Of a stretch of DNA of 64,000 bases, positions 37,287 through 45,370 are shown in pieces. The stretch covers positions 145,433 to 209,432 of the forward strand of contig CAWGKV010000041.1 of the NCBI GenBank assembly GCA_963823165.1, given 5' to 3'. The notes beneath the pieces were generated by a model that searched no databases, was not told the DNA's origin, and saw nothing but the letters and a program-made list of their open reading frames with translations. Position numbers and translations under genes: made by a program. The stretch comes from Roseiarcus sp963823165 (lineage in GTDB: Bacteria > Pseudomonadota > Alphaproteobacteria > Rhizobiales > Beijerinckiaceae). Positions within the stretch are counted from its first letter, which is position 1. The number at the start of each line of letters is the position of its first letter.

Positions 37287-38789
37287 TTATTCGGCGGCGA
37301 TGGCCTGGGGTTCGGGCTTGAGCCACGGCGCGTCGTACATCGCCCAGACGGGATTGTTGATCGCGAGGTCCATGTCTCGGGCGAAGATCGCGAAGCCGTC
37401 ATAGCCGTGATAGGGGCCGGAATAGTCCCAGGAGTGCATCTGGCGGAACGGGATGCCCATCTTCTGCACCGGATACTTTTCCTTGATCCCGGAGCCGACG
37501 AGGTCGGGGCGCACCTTCTCGATGAACTTTTCGAGCTCATAGCCGGTCACGTCGTCGTAGATCAGCGTGCCCTTCTTCACGTAGTGGCCGGTGCGCTGGT
37601 AGTCGTCGTTGTGGCCGAATTCATAGCCCGTGCCGACGATCTCCATGCCGAGGTCTTCATAGGCGGTGATTACATGGCGCGGACGCAGGCCGCCCACATA
37701 GAGCATCACCGTCTTGCCCTCGAGGCGGGGCTTGAACTTGGCGATCACGGCGTCGACCAGAGGCCGGTACTTGGCGATCACCGCCTCGGCCTTGGCCTCG
37801 ATCTCGGGACCGAAGTGCTTGGCGATCTTGCGTAAGGAAGCCTCGATCTGCGACGGCCCGAAGAAGTTGTACTCCATCCAGGCGACGCCGTATTTCTCCT
37901 CCATATGGCGGCAGATGTAGTTCATCGACCGGTAGCAATGGATGAGGTTGAGCTTGGCCTTGGGTGCGCGCTCGACTTCGGCGAGCGTCGCGTCGCCTGA
38001 CCAGTTGCCGACGACGCGAAGACCCATCTCCTCGAGCAGAATTCGGGACGCCCAGGCGTCGCCGCCGATGTTGTAATCGCCAATGACGTTGACGTCATAG
38101 GGACCGGCTTCCCACTCGGTCTCCTTCTTGTCGAACACCCAGTCGCGGATCGAGTCGTTGGCGATGTGGTGGCCGAGCGATTGCGAAACGCCGCGGAAGC
38201 CCTCGCAGCGAACGGGAACGACGGTTTTGCCGATTTCCTTGGCCTTCTTCTTGGCGACCGCCTCGATGTCGTCGCCGATCAGGCCGATCGGGCATTCCGA
38301 CTGGATGGTGACCCCGTTGGCGAGGGGAAAGAGCGAATCGATCTCAGTGATGACCCTGTCGAGCTTTTTGTCGCCGCCGAACACAATGTCGCGCTCCTGA
38401 AAGTCGGAGGTGAACTGCATGGTGACGAACGTGTCGATTCCGGTCTTGCCGATGTAGTAGTTGCGGCGTTGCGACCAGGAATATTGGCCGCAGCCCACGG
38501 GCCCATGGCTGATATGGACCATGTCCTTGATCGGGCCCCAGACGACGCCTTTCGATCCGGCGTAGGCGCAGCCGCGGACCGTCATCACGCCCGGCACCGA
38601 CTTGATGTTCGACTTGACGTCGCATTCGGTGAGGTGGGCAACCTCCCCCGAGCCGTGAGTTTCCGCGGCGGGCTTGGCGACGCTCAGATGCTTCTTGCGG
38701 CGCTTGGCGAACTTTTCCGGATAGGCTGACAGGACTTCGGTGATCAGCGCTTCCATCTTGTCGCCGTCGTTTTCAATGTCGAGGCTCAT
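37287..38789 (-). CDS. nifD: Nitrogenase MoFe protein alpha chain NifD
   Basis: Alpha subunit of dinitrogenase carrying FeMo-co, 500 residues. P-cluster cysteines are in RGCAYAGSKGVVWG, GPVGCGQYSW and SECPIGLIGDD. The FeMo-co cysteine is in LIHCYRSMNYICRHME and the histidine ligand in QMHSWDYSGPYHGYDG. These features and the neighbours nifH and nifK show a molybdenum rather than vanadium or iron-only enzyme. The start is ATG at 38789, 63 bases after nifH. Confidence 0.98.
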   Translation of the reverse strand: MSLDIENDGDKMEALITEVLSAYPEKFAKRRKKHLSVAKPAAETHGSGEVAHLTECDVKSNIKSVPGVMTVRGCAYAGSKGVVWGPIKDMVHISHGPVGCGQYSWSQRRNYYIGKTGIDTFVTMQFTSDFQERDIVFGGDKKLDRVITEIDSLFPLANGVTIQSECPIGLIGDDIEAVAKKKAKEIGKTVVPVRCEGFRGVSQSLGHHIANDSIRDWVFDKKETEWEAGPYDVNVIGDYNIGGDAWASRILLEEMGLRVVGNWSGDATLAEVERAPKAKLNLIHCYRSMNYICRHMEEKYGVAWMEYNFFGPSQIEASLRKIAKHFGPEIEAKAEAVIAKYRPLVDAVIAKFKPRLEGKTVMLYVGGLRPRHVITAYEDLGMEIVGTGYEFGHNDDYQRTGHYVKKGTLIYDDVTGYELEKFIEKVRPDLVGSGIKEKYPVQKMGIPFRQMHSWDYSGPYHGYDGFAIFARDMDLAINNPVWAMYDAPWLKPEPQAIAAE

Positions 38790-38852
38790 GGCGCTCTCCA
38801 GTCAGAGGAAGGGGTCGGCCGCCGGGTTCAAGGCCCGGGATCGATTCGTCCG

Positions 38853-39749
38853 TTAGTGAGCGGCGACCGCCTTGGCCGCTTCCTTGGCCTGCAGCTCGGC
38901 GAGCGCCTGCTCTTCCGTCTTCATGATGCCGAACTCCATCAGCATCTCTTCCAGCTCTTCCATGGTGATCGGGGTCGGGATCGAGCCCTTCCCGGAGTTG
39001 TTGTGGATCTTGTTGGCCAGAGCGCGGTACTCGCCTGCCTGCGCGCTGTCGGGCGCGTATTCGATCACCGTCTTGCGGCGCAGTTCTGCGTGCTGGACAA
39101 TGTTGTCGCGCGGCACGAAGTGGATGAGCCTGGAGTTAAGGCGCCTGGCGAGTGCCTCGGCCAGCTCCAACTCCTTGTCGGTCTGGCGCTCGTTGCAGAT
39201 GAGCCCGCCCAGGCGCACGCCGCCGGAATGGGCGTATTTCAAGATGCCCTTGGCGATGTTGTTGGCGGCATAGAGCGCCATCATCTCGCCGGACATGACG
39301 ATGTAGATTTCCTGCGCCTTGTTCTCGCGGATCGGCATGGCGAAGCCGCCGCACACCACGTCGCCGAGCACGTCGTAGGAGACGTAGTCGACGTCTTCAT
39401 AGGCGCCGTTCTCTTCGAGGAAGTTGATGGCGGTGATGACGCCGCGCCCCGCGCAGCCGACGCCGGGCTCCGGGCCGCCGGACTCGGTGCACTTGATGCC
39501 TTTGTAGCCGACCTTCAGCACGTCCTCGAGTTCGAGGTCCTCGACCGAGCCCGCTTCGGCGGCGAGGCTCAACACGGTGTCCTGCATCTTGGCGTTGAGG
39601 ATGAGCCGGGTGGAATCGGCCTTGGGATCGCAGCCGACGATCAGGATCTTCTGACCGAGATCGACGAGGGCGGCGAGCGTGTTCTGCGACGTCGTCGACT
39701 TGCCGATGCCGCCTTTGCCGTAGAATGCGATTTGGCGCAGACCTGACAT
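38853..39749 (-). CDS. nifH: Nitrogenase iron protein NifH
   Basis: Dinitrogenase reductase, 298 residues. It has the P-loop YGKGGIGKSTTSQN at the N-terminus, and the two bridging [4Fe-4S] ligands in GVGCAGRGVI and DVVCGGFAMP. GCAGRG contains the arginine that DraT ADP-ribosylates in organisms having that control; no draT or draG gene lies in this window. The start is ATG at 39749 (MSGLRQIAFYG); a longer in-frame extension upstream crosses the promoter and is excluded. Confidence 0.98.
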   Translation of the reverse strand: MSGLRQIAFYGKGGIGKSTTSQNTLAALVDLGQKILIVGCDPKADSTRLILNAKMQDTVLSLAAEAGSVEDLELEDVLKVGYKGIKCTESGGPEPGVGCAGRGVITAINFLEENGAYEDVDYVSYDVLGDVVCGGFAMPIRENKAQEIYIVMSGEMMALYAANNIAKGILKYAHSGGVRLGGLICNERQTDKELELAEALARRLNSRLIHFVPRDNIVQHAELRRKTVIEYAPDSAQAGEYRALANKIHNNSGKGSIPTPITMEELEEMLMEFGIMKTEEQALAELQAKEAAKAVAAH

Positions 39750-39836
39750 GATGGAATTTCCTTTCGCGCGTTGGCCGCCGCTTTCGGCGTCCGGAAGAGT
39801 TCGGCAGCGGAACGCGCCGCCTGACGAGACGTTGAT

Positions 39837-39852
39837 TTCAAGGATCGTGCCA
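39837..39852 (-). promoter_or_regulatory. Sigma54 promoter of nifHDK
   Basis: Minus-strand TGGCACG-ATCC-TTGAA has a perfect -24 element; the -12 reads TTGA instead of TTGC. It lies about 88 bases upstream of the nifH ATG, giving a leader of about 75 bases, and has an exact NifA site at 39931-39946. Confidence 0.8.
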
Positions 39853-39930
39853 ATATCGATGGTCAAAAAAGCTTTATTACTTTCAATGTGTTGTACGAGA
39901 TATGGCGCTTTTGGACCGCTGACAGCCTTG

Positions 39931-39946
39931 TGTCGCGACCCCTACA
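39931..39946 (-). promoter_or_regulatory. NifA upstream activator site for nifH
   Basis: TGT-CGCGACCCCT-ACA matches the NifA binding consensus exactly. It lies about 80 bases upstream of the -24 element, within the range usual for enhancer sites that need DNA looping. Confidence 0.75.
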
Positions 39947-40086
39947 ATCACGACAGTCGATGTCGAGTCCGGCGCGGGCGCAGCGGCGCGTTTTTTCAAG
40001 AGATGGATGTGCAGGACCGTCGCCAAGCGCCCGCTGGCGCGTGAAAGTCCTAAGCCGAGACCTCCAGATCGAAGGGGCTCTACGGA

Positions 40087-40214
40087 CCTCATCCTGAGGC
40101 GCCTCTTGCCAAAGCAAGAGGCCTCGAAGGATGTTCCAGGCGGACTCGAACGAGAGGTCGAGACGGGGATGGCGCCCGCTGGAGTCGCCCTTCGGGCTCT
40201 TGCTCCGCAAGAGC
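40087..40214. repeat. REP-like palindromes downstream of the nifB operon
   Basis: The first part (40087-40133) has outer arms CCTCATCCTGAGG and CCTCGAAGGATG around the hairpin GCCTCTTGC/GCAAGAGGC. A second perfect hairpin GCTCTTGC/GCAAGAGC with a three-base loop lies at 40196-40214. A related unit occurs at 55725-55771. These resemble dispersed palindromes of Rhizobiales intergenic regions and may also end the nifB-operon transcript. Confidence 0.6.
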
Positions 40215-40273
40215 GCCCCAGAAGACCTTGAATAGCGGACCTGTAGGCGAGGACTTCGTCGCGCGGCGCGGCT

Positions 40274-41140
40274 TTAGCCGATGATCGCGGCGGCCGCATC
40301 TGCGAGCGGCGCGTCGATGAGTTCGATCGCCTGATCGGTCAGGAACTTCGCTTCGTTGCGCGTGAGCGCGCTTGCGCTGGCCACCGCATAATGCGGACCG
40401 GCCGAGCGTTTCATGATCTGCCGCGCATAGGTGCGCAGCATCTGGTCGTGGAAGCGACAGCCGAGAAACAGGAAGCCGCGCTCGGCGCGGCGCGCCTTCA
40501 CTGCGTTAGGAATCGGCGACTGAATGTCGATTTCTGTCATGACTTCGACATAGTCGGAATCGGCCACCAGAAAGTTGCCGGCCGGCCGCACGCCGCCGTG
40601 GGGCGAATAGAGAATGGTCGGCGCCGTCTCCGCCGCCGAGGCTGGGACCTCGGCGCCCTTGGCGTCATAGGTTCTGGTCCAGATGTCGGCGACCGCGCCG
40701 GCGCGCGTGACGCCCTGGATCTCGACAAAGTCGTCGCGGCCGGCCTCGATGAAGGCGGTTCTGATGGCGTCGTCGTACCAGATGTCGACAATGAGCGCGA
40801 GCGGCTGCCGGGCGAGCCAGCGCTGCAAGGCGTTCGGCGCGACCGGCGCGGCGAAAATGTCGCTCATGAACTTGGCGAGCGTCTTGCGGTGGCGCCTCAC
40901 CTCAATGAACTGCGCGACGGCCCACATGTTGGTCCGGATTCGTGAAGGCGCGGGGGCGCGTTGGTGCAATGCGGCCGCAACCGCCTCGGGCGAGGCAGGC
41001 GCTGAGGCCCTGTCGAGTTCGAGAAGACCTGGCCCGAGATAGGGAATCAGCCTGTCCTCTTCGAGGGCGCGGCGGACCGTCTGCAACTGCGCCTCGGCGT
41101 CGAACGCCGGCGTTTCAGCTTTCCTCAGCGCGGTCATCAT
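40274..41140 (-). CDS. SIR2-like protein encoded in the nifB operon
   Basis: A soluble protein of about 288 residues with weak SIR2-family features: RLIPYLGPGLLEL at the position of the NAD-binding GAG motif, RWLARQPLALIVDIWYDDAI (compare the usual TTNYDD stretch), then HGGVRPAGNFLVADSDYVEVM and LGCRFHDQMLRTYARQIM near the end. Key residues differ from active sirtuins, so NAD hydrolysis or deacylation is unproven. It is the last gene of nifB-fdxN-LRV-nifZ-nifT; its ATGATG start overlaps the nifT stop, so it is translated with them. A role tied to nitrogenase is inferred only from this position. Confidence 0.75.
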   Translation of the reverse strand: MMTALRKAETPAFDAEAQLQTVRRALEEDRLIPYLGPGLLELDRASAPASPEAVAAALHQRAPAPSRIRTNMWAVAQFIEVRRHRKTLAKFMSDIFAAPVAPNALQRWLARQPLALIVDIWYDDAIRTAFIEAGRDDFVEIQGVTRAGAVADIWTRTYDAKGAEVPASAAETAPTILYSPHGGVRPAGNFLVADSDYVEVMTEIDIQSPIPNAVKARRAERGFLFLGCRFHDQMLRTYARQIMKRSAGPHYAVASASALTRNEAKFLTDQAIELIDAPLADAAAAIIG

Positions 41141-41352
41141 CCCACCTCTTCCCCAAGCTTCCTTGCGTTGACGGTGACCGGCAGGCGCGTGTCGGCGGGC
41201 ATCTCGGGCAGAATCAAAGTCCAGCCGTTGCGCAGCTTGATCGAACCGCCCCATAAGGTTTCGCGTTCTGTCTCGACGACCGGTTCTTCGAGGTCCTTTT
41301 TGGGCACGTAGGCGGAAAGGCCTTTCTCGCCGCGGCGAAGCATGACTTTCAT
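41137..41352 (-). CDS. nifT: NifT/FixU family protein
   Basis: A 71-residue protein of the NifT/FixU family, with the conserved MKVMLRRGEKGLSAYVPKKDLEE and WGGSIKLRNGWTLILPEMP. It is a small beta-rich protein with no proven function, always encoded in nif clusters. ATG at 41352 overlaps the nifZ stop (ATGA), and its stop overlaps the next start. Confidence 0.93.
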   Translation of the reverse strand: MKVMLRRGEKGLSAYVPKKDLEEPVVETERETLWGGSIKLRNGWTLILPEMPADTRLPVTVNARKLGEEVG

Positions 41353-41657
41353 GACGTGGTCTCCGTGAGGCCCGAGTCTTCCGATGCTGCTCGATCGAGG
41401 CTCGCGAGCTCCTTGCCGCGCATGCCCACCAGCGTTCCGCTGTCGGTCCATTCGACCGCGTAGATGTAGAATTGTTGCAGGAAAGTCCCGATGTCGCGCA
41501 CGTAGCCGACTTCGCCCTTGCGCACGAGGATGTCGCCGATCTCACGCCGCGGATAGGTTCCGTCGTTCTTGATATGCTTGAGTGCGCGAACCTTTTCGCC
41601 TGCGCCGAAGACCGGCGCGTCGCGGATTTCAATCTCCTGCTCGCGACCGAGGCTCAT
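41349..41657 (-). CDS. nifZ: NifZ, P-cluster maturation protein
   Basis: NifZ is needed for maturation of the second P-cluster of the MoFe protein. The 102-residue product contains the NifZ core: GEKVRALKHIKNDGTYPRRE followed by GDILVRKGEVGYVRDIGTFLQQFYIYAVEW. The start at 41657 overlaps the stop of the preceding gene (TGATG). Confidence 0.93.
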   Translation of the reverse strand: MSLGREQEIEIRDAPVFGAGEKVRALKHIKNDGTYPRREIGDILVRKGEVGYVRDIGTFLQQFYIYAVEWTDSGTLVGMRGKELASLDRAASEDSGLTETTS

Positions 41658-42118
41658 CACGCGTCTCCCGATTCTAGCCGGCTCCGCGCGCAATCGCGCA
41701 CGACCTCGTCTTCGTCCTCAACGAAGCGGCTGAGCCGCTCCAAAGGCGCCCGCTCGGCGCAGATGAAGCGAATCCGGAAATCCCCGTCCGCCGCCATCAG
41801 CATCAGGCTCTCCGGAGCCAAGCGCTCGGCGACTTCGATCCGCACCAGCGGATCCGGATCGCCGATCAATCCGGGCGGGACGTTGGGCGGCGCTCGGCGC
41901 GCCGCCTCTCGCCGGGGGTTCAGCGCGAAAAAGAGATCGATCCTGCGCGCGCGCCGGTCCATGACGCAAGTCGTGCCGAGGTCGCACGTGCCGGCGGCGA
42001 GCGTCTCCTCGTTCGGACAATCCGCGTAGGAGACGGGATTGCCGAGCCAGTCGAATGGACCGTCGTCGGCCGCATCGGTTCGTCGTTCGCTCACAAGCGC
42101 GGGCCCTGCGCTGTTCAC
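41657..42118 (-). CDS. 4Fe4S-binding leucine-rich variant (LRV) repeat protein
   Basis: A protein of about 153 residues found between fdxN and nifZ in many nif clusters. The N-terminal part carries four cysteines for a [4Fe-4S] cluster (YADCPNEETLAAGTCDLGTTC; the first is in this stretch, a further ligand is less certain). LRV-type helical repeats follow (GDPDPLVRIEVAERL, DGDFRIRFICAERA, EDEDEVVRDCARSRL). The function is unknown. The start is probably GTG at 42118, overlapping the fdxN stop as GTGA with AAGG just before; GTG at 42094 is the alternative. Confidence 0.85.
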   Translation of the reverse strand: MNSAGPALVSERRTDAADDGPFDWLGNPVSYADCPNEETLAAGTCDLGTTCVMDRRARRIDLFFALNPRREAARRAPPNVPPGLIGDPDPLVRIEVAERLAPESLMLMAADGDFRIRFICAERAPLERLSRFVEDEDEVVRDCARSRLESGDA

Positions 42119-42309
42119 GCCTTGACGCAGGTCTTCGGCACCGGGCAGACGGAATTGCATTGCGGCTTGTCGAAGTGTCCTTCGCACTCCGTGCAAACCT
42201 TGGCGTCGATGATGTAGGTGTCGTTCTTGAACTTGATCGCGCCGGTCGGGCATTCGAATTCGCAGGCCCCGCAAACGGTGCACTGGGAGGCTATGATCTT
42301 GAACGCCAT
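42115..42309 (-). CDS. fdxN: Nif-associated 2[4Fe-4S] ferredoxin FdxN
   Basis: A 64-residue bacterial-type ferredoxin with two cluster motifs: CTVCGACEFECPTGA and, after a short insertion, CTECEGHFDKPQCNSVCPVPKTC. Encoded just after nifB, it is the likely electron donor to NifB and/or nitrogenase. Start ATG 42309 lies 68 bases after the nifB stop. Confidence 0.95.
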   Translation of the reverse strand: MAFKIIASQCTVCGACEFECPTGAIKFKNDTYIIDAKVCTECEGHFDKPQCNSVCPVPKTCVKA

Positions 42310-42377
42310 TTCGGTTCTCCTCTTGCGTTGGCGTTGTTCGCGCGGCTCCTCGGCCGCGAGAAGGGTGAGATCAGGGG

Positions 42378-43865
42378 TCAGGCAACCGCCTTGTCCGACA
42401 GAGACGCGAAGGTCGCAGCGTAAAGCGCGCTGATGGCCGTTTCGGTATATTCGTAGGCATACGCGTCGCTGACATCGATTCCGGCGGCCTCGAGCATGTC
42501 CTTCGGGCAGCCGCCGATCTTGGCGCAAAGCACGTGGCTGACGCCTTCGAGCGCGGCGATTACCGTATCGAGCGTCGCGTCCTCACCGAACCCGCCCATG
42601 CAATAGGCGTCGACCTTGCGATGTCCGACGAAGATGACGCCCTTTGTCGAAGCCTCATAGACCTGGAACTCCCTGGCGTGACCGAAGTGCTCGTTGACGC
42701 GTCCGCCGCCTTTGCTGGCGACCGCAACGAGAATCGACTGACCTTCGACAGCGACCTCCTGGACCGCCGCTTCGGCCCTCAGCTTGGCCTCGACATGATC
42801 GCCGCGCTCGCTCGCAACGATCTCACGATAGGCGGCGCGCTTGCCTGGATCGTAGGCGACTTCTTTCGGCAGCCGCTCGAGCGTGAACTCCTGGCCGCGA
42901 TCTTCGCCGAGGAGCCCGACCGCGTCGGCGCGGCATTGCCGGCAATGTCGCATCAGCTTGGCGCCGCCCTCGAGTTTGTCCTGTAGCGTTTTGAGCTCCA
43001 TCGAGGACGGTCCCCGCTGGCCGGTCAGGCCGTAATGGGTTCCGTGCGCGGGGTCCGAAATCAGCGGCATCACGTTGTGCAGGAAGGCGCCGCGTTGCTT
43101 GACCCAACGGTTGACTTCGATCAGGTGCTCGTCGTTGACGCCGGGGATCATCACCGAATTGATCTTGGTCAGAATGCCGCGCGCCGTCAGCATTTCGAGG
43201 CCGAGCATCTGCCTCTCGTGCAGGATCTTCGAGGCTTCCACGCCGTGCCAGCGTTCGTGGTTGTAGAAGATCCAGGGGTAGATTTTGGCGCCGATCTCGG
43301 GATCGACCATGTTGATCGTGATCGTCACATGGTCGACGTTCATCGCCGCGAGCTCGTCAACGCGGTCCGGCAGCGCCAGGCCGTTGGTCGAGATGCAGAG
43401 CTTGATGTCGGGAATGTCCTTGGCGATCGCTTCGAAGGTCGCCTGCGTCTTCTTCCAGTCGTAGCAGGCGTCGCCAGGCCCGGCGATCCCGAGCACGGAA
43501 AGCTGGGGCACCTCGTTCGCGACCGCGATCACTTTGCGCCGCGCCTCATCCGGCGTCAGCTTCTCCGAGACCACCCCTGGACGGCTCTCGTTGGCGCAAT
43601 CGTATTTCCGATTGCAGTAGTGGCACTGGATATTGCACGCGGGCGCGACCGCGACATGCATGCGGGCGAAATAGTGATGCGCCTCCTCGGAATAGCAGGG
43701 ATGATCCTTGATCCGCTCCCAGACGCTCTCGTCCATGTGCTCCGGCCGTGATGACGAGCCGCAGGAGGACGACGAGCAGCCGCCGGACGTTGCGGTCCGC
43801 TTCATCGCGTCGAAGTCGACAGGGTCGAGGAGACTATCGAGCGATATCGTGAAGGGCTGGCTCAT
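42378..43865 (-). CDS. nifB: Radical-SAM FeMo-co synthase NifB
   Basis: NifB fuses two [4Fe-4S] units and inserts the central carbide to make NifB-co. The 495-residue protein has the radical-SAM cysteines in CNIQCHYCNRKYDC (about residues 90-104) and AGPGDACYDW in the SAM domain. A C-terminal NifX-like domain of about 110 residues follows (VASKGGGRVNEHFGHAREFQVYE split over its start). The Ser/Cys-rich N-terminus GGCSSSSCGSSS is typical. ATG is at 43865, 21 bases after the predicted transcription start. Confidence 0.97.
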   Translation of the reverse strand: MSQPFTISLDSLLDPVDFDAMKRTATSGGCSSSSCGSSSRPEHMDESVWERIKDHPCYSEEAHHYFARMHVAVAPACNIQCHYCNRKYDCANESRPGVVSEKLTPDEARRKVIAVANEVPQLSVLGIAGPGDACYDWKKTQATFEAIAKDIPDIKLCISTNGLALPDRVDELAAMNVDHVTITINMVDPEIGAKIYPWIFYNHERWHGVEASKILHERQMLGLEMLTARGILTKINSVMIPGVNDEHLIEVNRWVKQRGAFLHNVMPLISDPAHGTHYGLTGQRGPSSMELKTLQDKLEGGAKLMRHCRQCRADAVGLLGEDRGQEFTLERLPKEVAYDPGKRAAYREIVASERGDHVEAKLRAEAAVQEVAVEGQSILVAVASKGGGRVNEHFGHAREFQVYEASTKGVIFVGHRKVDAYCMGGFGEDATLDTVIAALEGVSHVLCAKIGGCPKDMLEAAGIDVSDAYAYEYTETAISALYAATFASLSDKAVA

Positions 43866-43896
43866 TGTCGCGCCTCCTATCCTGCGCGGACCGCGG

Positions 43897-43912
43897 CGCA
43901 AGCAGCGTGCCA
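43897..43912 (-). promoter_or_regulatory. Sigma54 promoter of the nifB operon
   Basis: Minus-strand TGGCACG-CTGC-TTGCG is an essentially perfect sigma54 promoter, 32 bases upstream of the nifB ATG, with an enhancer at 43979-43994. Confidence 0.88.
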
Positions 43913-43978
43913 GCGGCATTCTGGTTCAATATCAAGGATTTAGAGTGTCGGACGACAGGGGTCTGTCGGACAGCGCCT

Positions 43979-43994
43979 TGTCGGATTGCCGACA
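43979..43994 (-). promoter_or_regulatory. NifA upstream activator site for nifB
   Basis: TGT-CGGATTGCCG-ACA lies inside the longer palindrome TTGTCGGATTGCCGACAA and matches the NifA consensus exactly. It is 67 bases upstream of the -24 element. Two further TGTCGGA words precede it (43946 and 43964). Confidence 0.78.
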
Positions 43995-44343
43995 ATCTGC
44001 GGCCGGTCCGCCTTCGCAAGATAGGTCAAGGCGAGGGCGGGCCCTGTCCCCGCGACCGCATACGTCGCCCATCTGGCACTGGGGTGATAGCGATTTGGAG
44101 TTTCTTTTTCGACAGTTTTCCATCCGGATGTGCCCAAAGACGTTTCTGTCCGTCGCGTGGAAGCGAGCTCATCGTTTCGCTGTTGAATGCGGCGAGAAGG
44201 ATCTTGTTTCCGCAAAGCTGCACGTCGACTCTTCTGCCGTCGCGCCGACCCGGATTAGGACGGCGGAGGGCTTCGCTGCGGGCTCCGCGAGCAGCATCCC
44301 CCTTCAGCTCGACGAGTGCGACCGACGGAGCCAGTGAAGGAGT
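43995..44343. other. Interval between truncated nifA and the nifB control region
   Basis: No frame here continues the NifA AAA+ domain or its DNA-binding domain, and no other gene is recognised. It holds one copy (44070-44124) of a sequence also found upstream of nifA. Confidence 0.5.
44070..44124. repeat. Copy B of a ~55-bp repeat shared with the nifA upstream region
   Basis: The stretch from CATCTGGCACTGG to CTTTTTCGACAGTTTTC aligns, with a few substitutions and one or two gaps, with 45371-45423 (CATCTGCCACTGG to CTTTTTCGACAGTGTTC) in the same orientation. Copy B is upstream of nifB and copy A upstream of nifA. Confidence 0.6.
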
Positions 44344-45204
44344 TTACGCAGTTGCTAAGGGCTTCGCCTTGCGGTTCGAGAGATCATGCACCGCGCGCGC
44401 GAAGAGCTCCTTGCCCGTGCCGCTTTCCCCGCGCAGCAATACGGTTGAATTCGATTTGGCGACAATCGCGATCTTGTCCATCACCCTGCGGATTTCGGCG
44501 CTTTCGCCGACGATCCCGCCGATCTTGGGGGTCGGCGTCCGGCGCGGTTCGTCCAGTCGCTGGTCGAGCGCCTTTTCCAGGGTCCGCTGTTCGTCGAGGA
44601 AGCGCTTGCGTTCGGCGTAGAGCACGCGATGCAACCGCACCGTCTGACCAACGAGATTGGCGACCATGCGCAAGAAGCGCAGGTCGTCGTCAAAGCCCAC
44701 CGCCGTCTTGCCGTCCCAGACGCGGGCAATGGACAGCGTGCCGACGACCCTATCGTCGCTCTTGATCGGCACGCCGAAAAACGAAACGTGGCCATCCAGA
44801 CGCTCGGCGATGAGTTCGGCGACGCGTCCGAACATCGGATCCTTGGCGATATCTTCGATGACAACGGGCGTGGCGGTCGCGACGATCCTGTCGATGATGG
44901 CCCGCGGCAGGGTTTCGATCGGCTTGCCCTTGGCCCCGGTCGCCCATCCGGCGGTCGCGATGATTTCCGGTTCCCCGGCGCCGTCGAGAACGACGATTAT
45001 GCCGAGCCGCATGTCGAAGAAGCCGCTAAGGATATTGACGACATTGGCGAGCGTTTGATCGAGGCGCGCAGCGCCGTTCAGAATTTTCGAAATCTCGTAA
45101 ATGCCCATCATCGCGACTTCGGCCGAGGCGCGGCGCCGGCGCATAGGCTGGGCATCGGCGAGATCGGTCGCCGGACGTTCGATAACGGTCACAGTTCGGT
45201 CCAA
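44344..45204 (-). CDS. nifA: NifA, truncated after the Walker A motif
   Basis: NifA is the sigma54-dependent activator of nif genes. The 286 residues here comprise the N-terminal region, a GAF domain (roughly residues 35-185: DMRLGIIVVLDGAGEPEIIATAGW and SFFGVPIKSDDRVVG), a linker and only the first part of the AAA+ domain, with Walker A GESGTGKELFARAVHDLS. A stop follows at once (KPLATA then TAA). The GAFTGA loop, Walker B and C-terminal helix-turn-helix are missing, and no neighbouring frame supplies them. I start it at TTG 45204, preceded by AGGAGG at ideal distance. As it stands it cannot activate transcription. Confidence 0.82.
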   Translation of the reverse strand: MDRTVTVIERPATDLADAQPMRRRRASAEVAMMGIYEISKILNGAARLDQTLANVVNILSGFFDMRLGIIVVLDGAGEPEIIATAGWATGAKGKPIETLPRAIIDRIVATATPVVIEDIAKDPMFGRVAELIAERLDGHVSFFGVPIKSDDRVVGTLSIARVWDGKTAVGFDDDLRFLRMVANLVGQTVRLHRVLYAERKRFLDEQRTLEKALDQRLDEPRRTPTPKIGGIVGESAEIRRVMDKIAIVAKSNSTVLLRGESGTGKELFARAVHDLSNRKAKPLATA

Positions 45205-45370
45205 GCCGCCCTCCTGTCGAGGGGCTCGATCGCGCGATTTCGAGCGATACGATGGTGGCACGAAACGCATATGTCGTCGCGCAGAAATAATCGGCACGCG
45301 TGCGTCAGCTATGCGCGTAAATTCAGCACCTTAGTTATGAGGAAGATTAGCGCCAGAACGATGTTCCACA

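Noticed and set aside
38853..39866. A 337-residue version of NifH
   Set aside because: The extra 39 codons cross the sigma54 promoter and leader; ATG at 39749 gives the universal NifH N-terminus.
40274..41140. Reading the SIR2-like gene as part of a phage-defence system
   Set aside because: No Argonaute, HerA, or other defence partner is adjacent; the operon is entirely nif maturation genes.
42534..43751. Plus-strand frames over nifB
   Set aside because: Antisense to conserved radical-SAM sequence; no family recognised.
43995..44343. Search for the missing AAA+ and HTH parts of NifA downstream of its stop
   Set aside because: No frame gives GAFTGA, Walker B or a helix-turn-helix, so a simple frameshift does not explain the truncation.
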